Assembly: GCF_029784155.1 (NCBI RefSeq) | Contig: NC_073692.1 | Span: forward strand, 422,902,305-422,966,304 | From: Uranotaenia lowii | Taxonomy: Eukaryota; Arthropoda; Insecta; Diptera; Culicidae | Length of the DNA: 64,000 nt | Direction: 5' to 3' | Shown here: positions 1 to 13,300 of the stretch, one piece after another | How the letters are laid out: each line of letters begins with the position of its first letter | Numbering within the stretch: position 1 is the stretch's first letter | Notes under the pieces: generated by a model | What the model saw: only the letters and a program-made list of their open reading frames with translations | Told to the model about the DNA's origin: nothing | Database searches by the model: none | Translations under genes and position numbers: made by a program

Positions 1-3000
1 AAAAAATACTTGTATTTAAACCATTGTTATTTTAACTGTTTACAGCGTTAATTATGGAAGCAGTTAAAATTTATTTGTAGGGAGAAATATTTTTTTCTCT
101 TCAAAAATTTGTGTCAAAAGATGAAAATAAAGGCAATAGTTTTTGTGTTTGAATGGTGTTAAAATAAAGTAAATATTTGATAATACTAAATAAGGATAAA
201 ATATATAAAAATACGATATACTTAAACAACAGACAATATACAAATTGACTGAGTAGATCTGGGGCTTTAATTAGTTCAACACTCGTCAACGACTTTTTGC
301 AGAACTTTAAGTAACGTTTTATGAGTAAATTTGAACTTTTAGTTTTGCAGGGGAAAATTGTATATTTTATACTGAAAAATCAATATCTTTTTGTTTCTTC
401 TGTGAAACCGAAACTGCAAATGGATTTTGAGCCAATTTATGAACTTTATCGAGAAAGTTTTCCGCCGAACAGCTTTCAAAACTCATCTGAATTGAAATCA
501 TGGATGAGTTATGAACCAAAAGGAACCTTTTAAGACCCCTGGGTTTGAGAAATTCAAAAATGACCCCAAATCGACTCAATCTTTAATTCATATACATGTG
601 AGAATTCACATGCTTTCATAGATTGTTAAAATATCTTTTTCAATTTTTCCCAGGACTCGGGAGTTCAGGGGACAGAATGCTCAGATTTTCCGATTCCCGG
701 GAACGCTTATATGGCCGGAATATTGAAATTTAAATTCAGATGTTTATTTAAGTTAGTATTTCTTCGACGTTTGAAATTAATAAAAACTAACTTTCGGTCA
801 TACTTTGTTAAATTTTTAAAGAAAATAATTCAAATTAAATATTGTTTAAAGTTTTGAAACAAAAAACTTAGTATAGATCTATTTGATATATTTTTTCTAG
901 AACATTAGATCTTTGTCAGATTTAACAGTAACGACATATGTACATACACAGCTGAGTAATCAAATCACCCAAGGAAGAAAGTTTCTTTACTCTACCCTTC
1001 TATTTCCTGTGTTTCCTAACAATACTTTTAGTATGAAATTTGTTTATTTTTTCACCACTCGATTATGATTTTTAGACGGTTGATTTTTTTTATTTCAACA
1101 TTACAAAAAATAAAGGAATCCTTATATTGCATTCTAAGGTACAAAAAAGTTTGTTTTCGTTTGCTGGTCAAAACTGGCATCACTTTCAGAAACCTTCCGG
1201 CCGGCAACAAGCGAAGGAAAACACAAAACCTGTTATTTGATTTCTTTTAAAAGGAAAAGTTTAGCATTCTTTTCGGAAATGAAAGAGGAAAAACATAAGA
1301 TTTTCCGACATCTCTCGTCGTTCTAACTGAAACGGTAAACTCGAGCTGGAAGCCAACAACAGCTCAAATAAAAAAGGAAAAGACCGAGGAAAAAACAAAT
1401 CCAACAGATTTCAACTAACAGAAATCAGTCCTGGATCGCTGCACTACAACTCCAGCTTCCAAGTTCGGGAGGCACAGGAAAAAAGAGTGGTTTCGCAGTT
1501 CGAAATAAGAACTCTTCCATAGTTTCACTGTAGCTACAGCAGCGACTAGTTGAAAAAAATTCCCGCTGGACTCGAGAAAACTTTCTTGCTGCATTCAGTT
1601 AGAGCCCACCCATTTTTCCCCGTCCAATCTCAGTTGGTCCAGGACCAGAGCTATCTCCAAACAACTATTTACCGGGAAATTTAATTCCGAATCAGACATT
1701 GATGGCTAATAAAAGTGAAATGCCTGTCGAATTGTTGAAACGGGAAGATTGGCAAGTTGTTCTCCGGAAAAGCGCGGTGGAACAAAAGCCGAAAACAAGC
1801 TAGTTTTGCGAGATTGTTTGTGTTTCCCGGAAAAAAGGAAAAAGTTTCAATAGTTGCCGGTTTAATTTTACCTTTGTTCTTTGGCTATCTGAGCGATTCG
1901 AAGTAATTCAAAGTAATAGGTAAAATTTGATTAAAAACTTTTGGAAGGGCAACTTGGAATGGTTTACAAGATTAAAACATTTTGATAACAAATTCATTTC
2001 GTTTTAAGCATTTCATTGAACTTTAACTCAGAATTTTACTATTTCTTTGAAGTACTTCGCGTTCTTGTGTGAAAACCCGAAGTAAATAAACGATCTCCGC
2101 GTGAATTGTTTAACACTCCATCGGTCAATAAAGATCAATTGGCACAATTCTACTGCACCCCAAGAGAGAAAAAGAGGCATCCAATTAGCTTTGTGACCTT
2201 CTTGAATGACTCCAATCAATTGCGGACGACACCCTCGCACTGAGAATTGGCATCGGCAAAACGACTGTAAGCAATGTGTTGGGATTTGTGGATTACATCA
2301 CAGGGGAGTGGAAAACAAAAGCACCTTAATCATATAAAAGGCCCATCTTGATAATTGCAAAAGTACACCACTGGGCACACACCGGCCATAAGACATATTC
2401 GGTCAATTGACCCAATAATAATAGGAACGATTTGGGATTCTCGTTACAACCCAAATCGACGACGACGACGACAACGCGAAAATAGGGATTTCACATCGTT
2501 AGAGGGGGTGCCACATTTGTTGGTACGTGTATACGTTTGACGACATCATTTCGGCCAACATTTTGCACCATTTGGTGCCGTGATTTTGTACGAGCTTCCA
2601 AATATCTGCTCAGGGAGGCAATACGAGTTCCAGACTTACCCAGCAATGGCAACTGTTTATCTTTTATTGGAAATCAATTTATGATGCCGACTTTGGAACA
2701 GTTCTTCTGGATATCTGAAACTTGTAGGTAGTGTTTGGTGGTACGTTTTATGTTTTTCTGTAGCCATTTGGGTGAAATGAGATGACAAACTCCCTAACGA
2801 TTTTGGTCGATCGTTTTGGGCATTCCAGCAAGAGTACCCTGGTGGCAGATTGCGTAAATCTGTTACAATTTACTTGCTGTTAATTAGGGAGTGATTCTGG
2901 AAGATGTTTTGTTGTTGTAAAAAAATCCTAATAGTTTTTGCACTTTTTCTTAAGTTAGGGTTTTTGAGCACTAGTTTGGCCTTTAGTTGTATGGACGTTT

Positions 3001-3255
3001 ACCCGAAGATCATATTAGTCTCACTTTGCTTCAAAATTATTTGGAGGCGACCTTCAACACTGAACAAACATTAATTTCTTTTTCTCTGATTAATACATGA
3101 AGGCCAAATTTTAGTTTTAATTTTTGCAAGGGCCAAAATCCAATAACTTTCAAAACGTGGTGAAAAAAATGAAAACCCAAAACAATCGCCAATAATGAAA
3201 ATTCCTCAGAATTTTCCCCTAAACTCATAACGATATGCTGTGATAGTTTGACACT
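1..3255. other. Intergenic DNA, no gene recognised
   Basis: AT-rich DNA on both strands. Two stretches (about 1190-1800 and 2030-2760) are less AT-rich and contain short open frames of up to about 70 codons, none resembling a known protein. A 12-bp palindrome GGTCAATTGACC lies near 2400 and a short GAC trinucleotide run near 2458. I see no RNA gene, promoter or mobile-element ends here. Confidence 0.6.
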
Positions 3256-4369
3256 TTTATAGTTTTTTGTAATTTTTGAAATTTTTGCCATTTTGTTATT
3301 TTTGTAATTATTGTAATTTTTGTAATTTTTGGAGTTTTTGTAATTTTTGTTATTTTTGTTATTTTTGTTATTTTTGTTATTTTTGTTATTTTTGTTATTT
3401 TTGTAATTTTTGTAATTTTTGTAATTTCTGATTTTTTTGTAATTTTTGTAATTTTTGTCATTATTGTCATTTTTGTAATTTTTGTCATTTTTGTCATTTT
3501 TGTTATTTTTGTAGTTTTTGTTATTTTTGTATGTTTTGTTATTTTTGTCATTTTTGTAAATTATGTAATTTTGTAATTTTTGCAATTTTTGTAATTTTTG
3601 TAATTTTTGTAATTTTTGTAATTTTTGTAATTTTTGTAATTTTTGTAATTTTTGTGATTTTTGTAATTTTTGTAATTTTTGTAATTTTTGTAATTTTTGT
3701 AATTTTTGTAATTTTTGTAATTTTTGTAATTTTTGTAATTTTTGTAATTTTTGTAATTTTTGTAATTTTTGTAATTTTTGTAATTTTTGTATTTTGCAAT
3801 TTTTGTAATTTTTGTAATTTTTGTAATTTTTGTCATTTTTGTAATTTTTGTAATTTTGTTATTTTTGTAATTTTTGTAATTTTTGTAATTTTTGTAATTT
3901 TTGTAATTTTTGTAATTTTTGTAATTTTTGTAATTTTTGTAATTTTTGTAATTTTTGTAATTTTTGTCATTTTTTTATTTTTGTAATTTTTGTAATTTTT
4001 GTAATTTTTGTAATTTTTGTAATTTTTGTAATTTTTGTAATTTTTGTAATTTTTGTAATTTTTGTAATTTTTGTAATTTTTGTCATTTTTGTCATTTTTG
4101 TCATATTGTAATTTTTATAATTATTGTTGTAATTTTTGTTATTTTTGTTATTTTTGCCATTTTTATTATTTTTATTATTTTTGTCATTTTTGCCATTTTT
4201 GTCATTTTTGTCATTTTTGCCATTTTTGTCATTTTTGTGATTTTTGTGATTTTTGTGATTTTAGTAATTTTTGTAATTTTTATAATTTTTGTCGTTTTTG
4301 TAATTTATGTATTTTTGTCATCCTTGTAATTTTCGTAATTTTCGTAATTTGCGTAATTTTTGCCATTTT
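3256..4369. repeat. Degenerate left flank of the 9-bp satellite
   Basis: The same 9-bp frame as the main array, but the last base of the unit varies in blocks. ATTTTTGTT units dominate about 3346-3402 and ATTTTTGTA units about 3403-4080. Mixed units (GTC, GCC, GTG, GTT, and TTTTTATTA types) fill 4081-4369. Several units have lost or gained one base. This is the pattern expected at the older edge of a tandem array, where homogenisation is weakest. Confidence 0.9.
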
Positions 4370-7300
4370 TGTTTTTTTTGTCATTTTTGTCATTTTTGTC
4401 ATTTTTGTCATTTTTGTCATTTTTGTCATTTTTGTCATTTTTGTCATTTTTGTCATTTTTGTCATTTTTGTCATTTTTGTCATTTTTGTCATTTTTGTCA
4501 TTTTTGTCATTTTTGTCATTTTTGTCATTTTTGTTATTTTTGTCATTTTTGTCATTTTTGTCATTTTTGTCATTTTTGTCATTTTTGTCATTTTTGTCAT
4601 TTTTGTCATTTTTGTCATTTTTGTCATTTTTGTCATTTTTGTCATTTTTGTCATTTTTGTCATTTTTGTCATTTTTGTCATTTTTGTCATTTTTGTCATT
4701 TTTGTCATTTTTGTCATTTTTGTCATTTTTGTCATTTTTGTCATTTTTGTCATTTTTGTCATTTTTGTCATTTTTGTCATTTTTGTCATTTTTGTCATTT
4801 TTGTCATTTTTGTCATTTTTGTCATTTTTGTCATTTTTGTCATTTTTGTCATTTTTGTCATTTTTGTCATTTTTGTCATTTTTGTCATTTTTGTCATTTT
4901 TGTCATTTTTGTCATTTTTGTCATTTTTGTCATTTTTGTCATTTTTGTCATTTTTGTCATTTTTGTCATTTTTGTCATTTTTGTCATTTTTGTCATTTTT
5001 GTCTTTTTTGTCATTTTTGTCATTTTTGTCATTTTTGTCATTTTTGTCATTTTTGTCATTTTTGTCATTTTTGTCATTTTTGTAATTTTTGTCATTTTTG
5101 TCATTTTTGTCATTTTTGTCATTTTTGTCATTTTTGTCATTTTTGTCATTTTTGTCATTTTTGTCATTTTTGTCATTTTTGTCATTTTTGTCATTTTTGT
5201 CATTTTTGTCATTTTTGTCATTTTTGTCATTTTTGTCATTTTTGTCATTTTTGTCATTTTTGTCATTTTTGTCATTTTTGTCATTTTTGTCATTTTTGTC
5301 ATTTTTGTCATTTTTGTCATTTTTGTCATATTTGTCATTTTTGTCATTTTTGTCATTTTTGTCATTTTTGTCATTTTTGTCATTTTTGTCATTTTTGTCA
5401 TTTTTGTCATTTTTGTCATTTTTGTCATTTTTGTCATTTTTGTCATTTTTGTCATTTTTGTCATTTTTGTCATTTTTGTCATTTTTGTCATTTTTGTCAT
5501 TTTTGTCATTTTTGTCATTTTTGTCATTTTTGTCATTTTTGTCATTTTTGTCATTTTTGTCATTTTTGTCATTTTTGTCATTTTGTCATTTTTGTCATTT
5601 TTGTCATTTTTGTCATTTTTGTCATTTTTGTCATTTTTGTCATTTTGTCATTTTTGTCATTTTTGTCATTTTTGTCATTTTTGTCATTTTTGTCATTTTT
5701 GTCATTTTTGTCATTTTTGTCATTTTTGTCATTTTTGTCATTTTTGTCATTTTTGTCATTTTTGTCATTTTTGTCATTTTTGTCATTTTTGTCATTTTTT
5801 GTCATTTTTGTCATTTTTGTCATTTTTGTCATTTTTGTCATTTTTGTCATTTTTGTCATTTTTGTCATTTTTGTCATTTTTGTCATTTTTGTCATTTTTG
5901 TCATTTTTGTCATTTTTGTCATTTTTGTCATTTTTGTCATTTTTGTCATTTTTGTCATTTTTGTCATTTTTGTCATTTGTCATTTTTGTCATTTTTGTCA
6001 TTTTTGTCATTTTTGTCATTTTTGTCATTTTTGTCATTTTGTCATTTTTGTCATTTTTGTCATTTTTGTCATTTTTGTCATTTTTGTCATTTTTGTCATT
6101 TTTGTCATTTTTGTCATTTTTGTCATTTTTGTCATTTTTGTCATTTTTGTCATTTTTGTCATTTTTGTCATTTTTGTCATTTTTGTCATTTTTGTCATTT
6201 TTGTCATTTTTGTCATTTTTGTCATTTTTGTCATTTTTGTCATTTTTGTCATTTTTGTCATTTTTGTCATTTTTGTCATTTTTGTCATTTTTGTCATTTT
6301 CTGTCATTTTTGTCATTTTTGTCATTTTTGTCATTTTTGTCATTTTGTCATTTTTGTCATTTTTGTCATTTTTGTCATTTTTGTCATTTTTGTCATTTTT
6401 GTCATTTTTGTCATTTTTGTCATTTTTGTCATTTTTGTCATTTTTGTCATTTTTGTCATTTTTGTCATTTTTGTCATTTTTGTCATTTTTGTCATTTTTG
6501 TCATTTTTGTCATTTTTGTCATTTTTGTCATTTTTGTCATTTTTGTCATTTTTGTCATTTTTTTCATTTTTGTCATTTTTGTCATTTTTGTCATTTTTGT
6601 CATTTTTGTCATTTTTGTCATTTTTGTCATTTTTGTCATTTTTGTCATTTTTGTCATTTTTGTCATTTTTGTCATTTTTGTCATTTTTGTTATTTTTGTC
6701 ATTTTTGTCATTTTTGTCATTTTTGTCATTTTTGTCATTTTTGTCATTTTTGTCATTTTTGTCATTTTTGTCATTTTTGTCATTTTTGTCATTTTTGTCA
6801 TTTTTTGTCATTTTTGTCATTTTTGTCATTTTTGTCATTTTTTGTCATTTTTGTCATTTTTGTCATTTTTGTCATTTTTGTCATTTTTGTCATTTTTGTC
6901 ATTTTTGTCATTTTTGTCATTTTTGTCATTTTTGTCATTTTGTCATTTTTGTCATTTTTGTCATTTTTGTCATTTTTGTCATTTTTGTCATTTTTGTCAT
7001 TTTTGTCATTTTTGTCATTTTTGTCATTTTTGTCATTTTGTCATTTTTGTCATTTTTGTCATTTTGTCATTTTTGTCATTTTTGTCATTTTTGTCATTTT
7101 TGTCATTTTTGTCATTTTTGTCATTTTTGTCATTTTTGTCATTTTTGTCATTTTTGTCATTTTTGTCATTTTTGTCATTTTTGTCATTTTTGTCATTTTT
7201 GTCATTTTTGTCATTTTTGTCATTTTTGTCATTTTTGTCATTTTTGTCATTTTTGTCATTTTTGTCATTTTTGTCATTTTTGTCATTTTTGTCATTTTTG

Positions 7301-10300
7301 TCATTTTTGTCATTTTTGTCATTTTTGTCATTTTGTCATTTTTGTCATTTTTGTCATTTTTGTCATTTTTGTCATTTTTGTCATTTTTGTCATTTTTGTC
7401 ATTTTTGTCATTTTTGTCATTTTTGTCATTTTTGTCATTTTTGTCATTTTTGTCATTTTTGTCATTTTTGTCATTTTTGTCATTTTTGTCATTTTTTGTC
7501 ATTTTTGTCATTTTTGTCATTTTTGTCATTTTTGTCATTTTTGTCATTTTTGTCATTTTTGTCATTTTTGTCATTTTTGTCATTTTTGTCATTTTTGTCA
7601 TTTTGTCATTTTTGTCATTTTTGTCATTTTTGTCATTTTTGTCATTTTGTCATTTTTGTCATTTTTGTCATTTTTGTCATTTTTGTCATTTTTGTCATTT
7701 TTGTCATTTTTGTCATTTTTGTCATTTTTGTCATTTTTGTCATTTTTGTCATTTTTGTCATTTTTGTCATTTTTGTCATTTTTGTCATTTTTTGTCATTT
7801 TTGTCATTTTTGTCATTTTTGTCATTTTTGTCATTTTTGTCATTTTGTCATTTTTGTCATTTTTGTCATTTTTGTCATTTTTGTCATTTTTGTCATTTTT
7901 GTCATTTTTGTCATTTTTGTCATTTTTGTCATTTTTGTCATTTTTGTCATTTTTGTCATTTTTGTCATTTTTGTCATTTTTGTCATTTTTGTCATTTTTG
8001 TCATTTTTGTCATTTTTGTCATTTTTGTCATTTTTGTCATTTTTGTCATTTTTGTCATTTTTGTCATTTTTGTCATTTTTGTCATTTTTGTCATTTTTGT
8101 CATTTTTGTCATTTTTGTCATTTTTGTCATTTTTGTCATTTTTGTCATTTTTGTCATTTTTGTCATTTTTGTCATTTTTGTCATTTTTGTCATTTTTGTC
8201 ATTTTGTCATTTTTGTCATTTTTGTCATTTTTATCATTTTTGTCATTTTTGTCATTTTTGTCATTTTTGTCATTTTTGTCATTTTTGTCATTTTGTCATT
8301 TTTGTCANNNNNNNNNNNNNNNNNNNNNNNNNNNNNNNNNNNNNNNNNNNNNNNNNNNNNNNNNNNNNNNNNNNNNNNNNNNNNNNNNNNNNNNNNNNNN
8401 NNNNNNNNNNNNNNNNNNNNNNNNNNNNNNNNNNNNNNNNNNNNNNNNNNNNNNNNNNNNNNNNNNNNNNNNNNNNNNNNNNNNNNNNNNNNNNNNNNNN
8501 NNNNNNNNNNNNNNNNNNNNNNNNNNNNNNNNNNNNNNNNNNNNNNNNNNNNNNNNNNNNNNNNNNNNNNNNNNNNNNNNNNNNNNNNNNNNNNNNNNNN
8601 NNNNNNNNNNNNNNNNNNNNNNNNNNNNNNNNNNNNNNNNNNNNNNNNNNNNNNNNNNNNNNNNNNNNNNNNNNNNNNNNNNNNNNNNNNNNNNNNNNNN
8701 NNNNNNNNNNNNNNNNNNNNNNNNNNNNNNNNNNNNNNNNNNNNNNNNNNNNNNNNNNNNNNNNNNNNNNNNNNNNNNNNNNNNNNNNNNNNNNNNNNNN
8801 NNNNNNNTTGTTTGTCATTTTTGTCATTTTTGTCATTTTTGTCATTTTTTGTCATTTTTGTCATTTTTGTCATTTTTGTCATTTTTGTCATTTTTGTCAT
8901 TTTTGTCATTTTTGTCATTTTTGTCATTTTTGTCATTTTTGTCATTTTTGTCATTTTTGTCATTTTTGTCATTTTTTGTCATTTTTGTCATTTTTGTCAT
9001 TTTTGTCATTTTTGTCATTTTTGTCATTTTTGTCATTTTTTGTCATTTTTGTCATTTTTGTCATTTTTGTCATTTTTGTCATTTTTGTCATTTTTGTCAT
9101 TTTTGTCATTTTTGTCATTTTTGTCATTTTTGTCATTTTTGTCATTTTTGTCATTTTTGTCATTTTTGTCATTTTTGTCATTTTTGTCATTTTTGTCATT
9201 TTTGTCATTTTTGTCATTTTTGTCATTTTTGTCATTTTTGTCATTTTTGTCATTTTTGTCATTTTTGTCATTTTTGTCATTTTTGTCATTTTTGTCATTT
9301 TTGTCATTTTTGTCATTTTTGTCATTTTTGTCATTTTTGTCATTTTGTCATTTTTGTCATTTTTGTCATTTTTGTCATTTTTGTCATTTTTGTCATTTTT
9401 GTCATTTTTGTCATTTTTGTCATTTTTGTCATTTTTGTCATTTTTGTCATTTTTGTCATTTTTGTCATTTTTGTCATTTTTGTCATTTTTGTCATTTTGT
9501 CATTTTGTCATTTTTGTCATTTTTGTCATTTTTGTCATTTTTGTCATTTTTGTCATTTTTGTCATTTTTGTCATTTTTGTCATTTTTGTCATTTTTGTCA
9601 TTTTTGTCATTTTTGTCATTTTTGTCATTTTTGTCATTTTTGTCATTTTTGTCATTTTTGTCATTTTTGTCATTTTTGTCATTTTTGTCATTTTTGTCAT
9701 TTTTGTCATTTTTGTCATTTTTGTCATTTTTGTCATTTTTGTCATTTTTGTCATTTTTGTCATTTTTGTCATTTTTGTCATTTTTGTCATTTTTGTCATT
9801 TTTGTCATTTTTGTCATTTTTGTCATTTTTGTCATTTTTGTCATTTTTGTCATTTTTGTCATTTTTGTCATTTTGTCATTTTTGTCATTTTTGTCATTTT
9901 TGTCATTTTTGTCATTTTTGTCATTTTTGTCATTTTGTCATTTTTGTCATTTTTGTCATTTTTGTCATTTTTGTCATTTTTGTCATTTTTGTCATTTTTG
10001 TCATTTTTGTCATTTTTGTCATTTTTGTCATTTTTGTCATTTTTGTCATTTTTGTCATTTTTGTCATTTTTGTCATTTTGTCATTTTTGTCATTTTTGTC
10101 ATTTTTGTCATTTTTGTCATTTTTGTCATTTTTGTCATTTTTGTCATTTTGTCATTTTGTCATTTTTGTCATTTTTGTCATTTTTGTCATTTTTGTCATT
10201 TTTGTCATTTTTGTCATTTTTGTCATTTTTGTCATTTTTGTCATTTTTGTCATTTTTGTCATTTTTGTCATTTTTGTCATTTTTGTCATTTTTGTCATTT

Positions 10301-13300
10301 TTGTCATTTTTGTCATTTTTGTCATTTTTGTCATTTTTGTCATTTTTGTCATTTTTGTCATTTTTGTCATTTTTGTCATTTTTGTCATTTTTGTCATTTT
10401 TGTCATTTTTGTCATTTTTGTCATTTTTGTCATTTTTGTCATTTTTGTCATTTTTGTCATTTTTGTCATTTTTGTCATTTTTGTCATTTTTGTCATTTTT
10501 GTCATTTTTGTCATTTTTGTCATTTTTTGTCATTTTTGTCATTTTTGTCATTTTTGTCATTTTGTCATTTTTGTCATTTTGTCATTTTTGTCATTTTTGT
10601 CATTTTTGTCATTTTTGTCATTTTTGTCATTTTTGTCATTTTTGTCATTTTTGTCATTTTTGTCATTTTTGTCATTTTTGTCATTTTTGTCATTTTTGTC
10701 ATTTTTGTCATTTTTGTCATTTTTGTCATTTTTGTCATTTTTGTCATTTTTGTCATTTTTGTCATTTTTGTCATTTTTGTCATTTTTGTCATTTTTGTCA
10801 TTTTTGTCATTTTTGTCATTTTTGTCATTTTTGTCATTTTTGTCATTTTTGTCATTTTTGTCATTTTTGTCATTTTTGTCATTTTTGTCATTTTTGTCAT
10901 TTTTGTCATTTTTGTCATTTTTGTCATTTTTGTCATTTTGTCATTTTTGTCATTTTTGTCATTTTTGTCATTTTTGTCATTTTTGTCATTTTTGTCATTT
11001 TTGTCATTTTGTCATTTTTGTCATTTTTGTCATTTTTGTCATTTTTGTCATTTTTGTCATTTTTGTCATTTTTGTCATTTTTGTCATTTTTGTCATTTTT
11101 GTCATTTTTGTCATTTTTGTCATTTTGTCATTTTTGTCATTTTTGTCATTTTTTGTCATTTTTGTCATTTTTGTCATTTTTGTCATTTTTGTCATTTTTG
11201 TCATTTTTGTCATTTTTGTCATTTTTGTCATTTTTGTCATTTTTGTCATTTTTGTCATTTTTGTCATTTTTGTCATTTTTGTCATTTTTGTCATTTTTGT
11301 CATTTTTGTCATTTTTGTCATTTTTGTCATTTTTGTCATTTTTTGTCATTTTTGTCATTTTTGTCATTTTTGTCATTTTTGTCATTTTTGTCATTTTTGT
11401 CATTTTTGTCATTTTTGTCATTTTTGTCATTTTTGTCATTTTTGTCATTTTTGTCATTTTTGTCATTTTTGTCATTTTTGTCATTTTTGTCATTTTTGTC
11501 ATTTTTGTCATTTTTGTCATTTTTGTCATTTTTGTCATTTTTGTCATTTTTGTCATTTTTGTCATTTTTGTCATTTTTGTCATTTTTGTCATTTTTGTCA
11601 TTTTTGTCATTTTTGTCATTTTTGTCATTTTTGTCATTTTTGTCATTTTTGTCATTTTTGTCATTTTTGTCATTTTTGTCATTTTTGTCATTTTTGTCAT
11701 TTTTGTCATTTTTGTCATTTTTGTCATTTTTGTCATTTTTGTCATTTTTGTCATTTTTGTCATTTTTGTCATTTTTGTCATTTTTGTCATTTTTGTCATT
11801 TTTGTCATTTTTGTCATTTTTGTCATTTTTGTCATTTTTGTCATTTTTGTCATTTTTGTCATTTTTGTCATTTTTGTCATTTTTGTCATTTTTGTCATTT
11901 TTGTCATTTTTGTCATTTTTGTCATTTTTGTCATTTTTGTCATTTTGTCATTTTTGTCATTTTTGTCATTTTTGTCATTTTTGTCATTTTTGTCATTTTT
12001 GTCATTTTTGTCATTTTTGTCATTTTTGTCATTTTTGTCATTTTTGTCATTTTTGTCATTTTTGTCATTTTTGTCATTTTTGTCATTTTTGTCATTTTTG
12101 TCATTTTTGTCATTTTTGTCATTTTTGTCATTTTTGTCATTTTTGTCATTTTTGTCATTTTTGTCATTTTTGTCATTTTTGTCATTTTTGTCATTTTTGT
12201 CATTTTTGTCATTTTTGTCATTTTTGTCATTTTTGTCATTTTTGTCATTTTTGTCATTTTTGTCATTTTTGTCATTTTTGTCATTTTTGTCATTTTTGTC
12301 ATTTTTGTCATTTTTGTCATTTTTGTCATTTTTGTCATTTTTGTCATTTTTGTCATTTTTGTCATTTTTGTCATTTTTGTCATTTTTGTCATTTTTGTCA
12401 TTTTTGTCATTTTTGTCATTTTTGTCATTTTTGTCATTTTGTCATTTTTGTCATTTTTGTCATTTTTGTCATTTTTGTCATTTTTGTCATTTTTGTCATT
12501 TTTGTCATTTTTGTCATTTTTGTCATTTTTGTCATTTTTGTCATTTTTGTCATTTTTGTCATTTTTGTCATTTTTGTCATTTTTGTCATTTTTGTCATTT
12601 TTGTCATTTTTGTCATTTTTGTCATTTTTGTCATTTTTGTCATTTTTGTCATTTTTGTCATTTTTGTCATTTTTGTCATTTTGTCATTTTTGTCATTTTT
12701 GTCATTTTTGTCATTTTTGTCATTTTTGTCATTTTTGTCATTTTTGTCATTTTTGTCATTTTTGTCATTTTTGTCATTTTTGTCATTTTTGTCATTTTTG
12801 TCATTTTTGTCATTTTTGTCATTTTTGTCATTTTTGTCATTTTTGTCATTTTTGTCATTTTTGTCATTTTGTCATTTTTGTCATTTTTGTCATTTTTGTC
12901 ATTTTTGTCATTTTTGTCATTTTTGTCATTTTTGTCATTTTTGTCATTTTTGTCATTTTTGTCATTTTTGTCATTTTTGTCATTTTTGTCATTTTTGTCA
13001 TTTTTGTCATTTTTGTCATTTTTGTCATTTTTGTCATTTTTGTCATTTTTGTCATTTTTGTCATTTTTGTCATTTTTGTCATTTTTGTCATTTTGTCATT
13101 TTTGTCATTTTTGTCATTTTTGTCATTTTTGTCATTTTTGTCATTTTTGTCATTTTTGTCATTTTTGTCATTTTTGTCATTTTTGTCATTTTTGTCATTT
13201 TTGTCATTTTTGTCATTTTTGTCATTTTTGTCATTTTTGTCATTTTTGTCATTTTTGTCATTTTTGTCATTTTTGTCATTTTTGTCATTTTTGTCATTTT

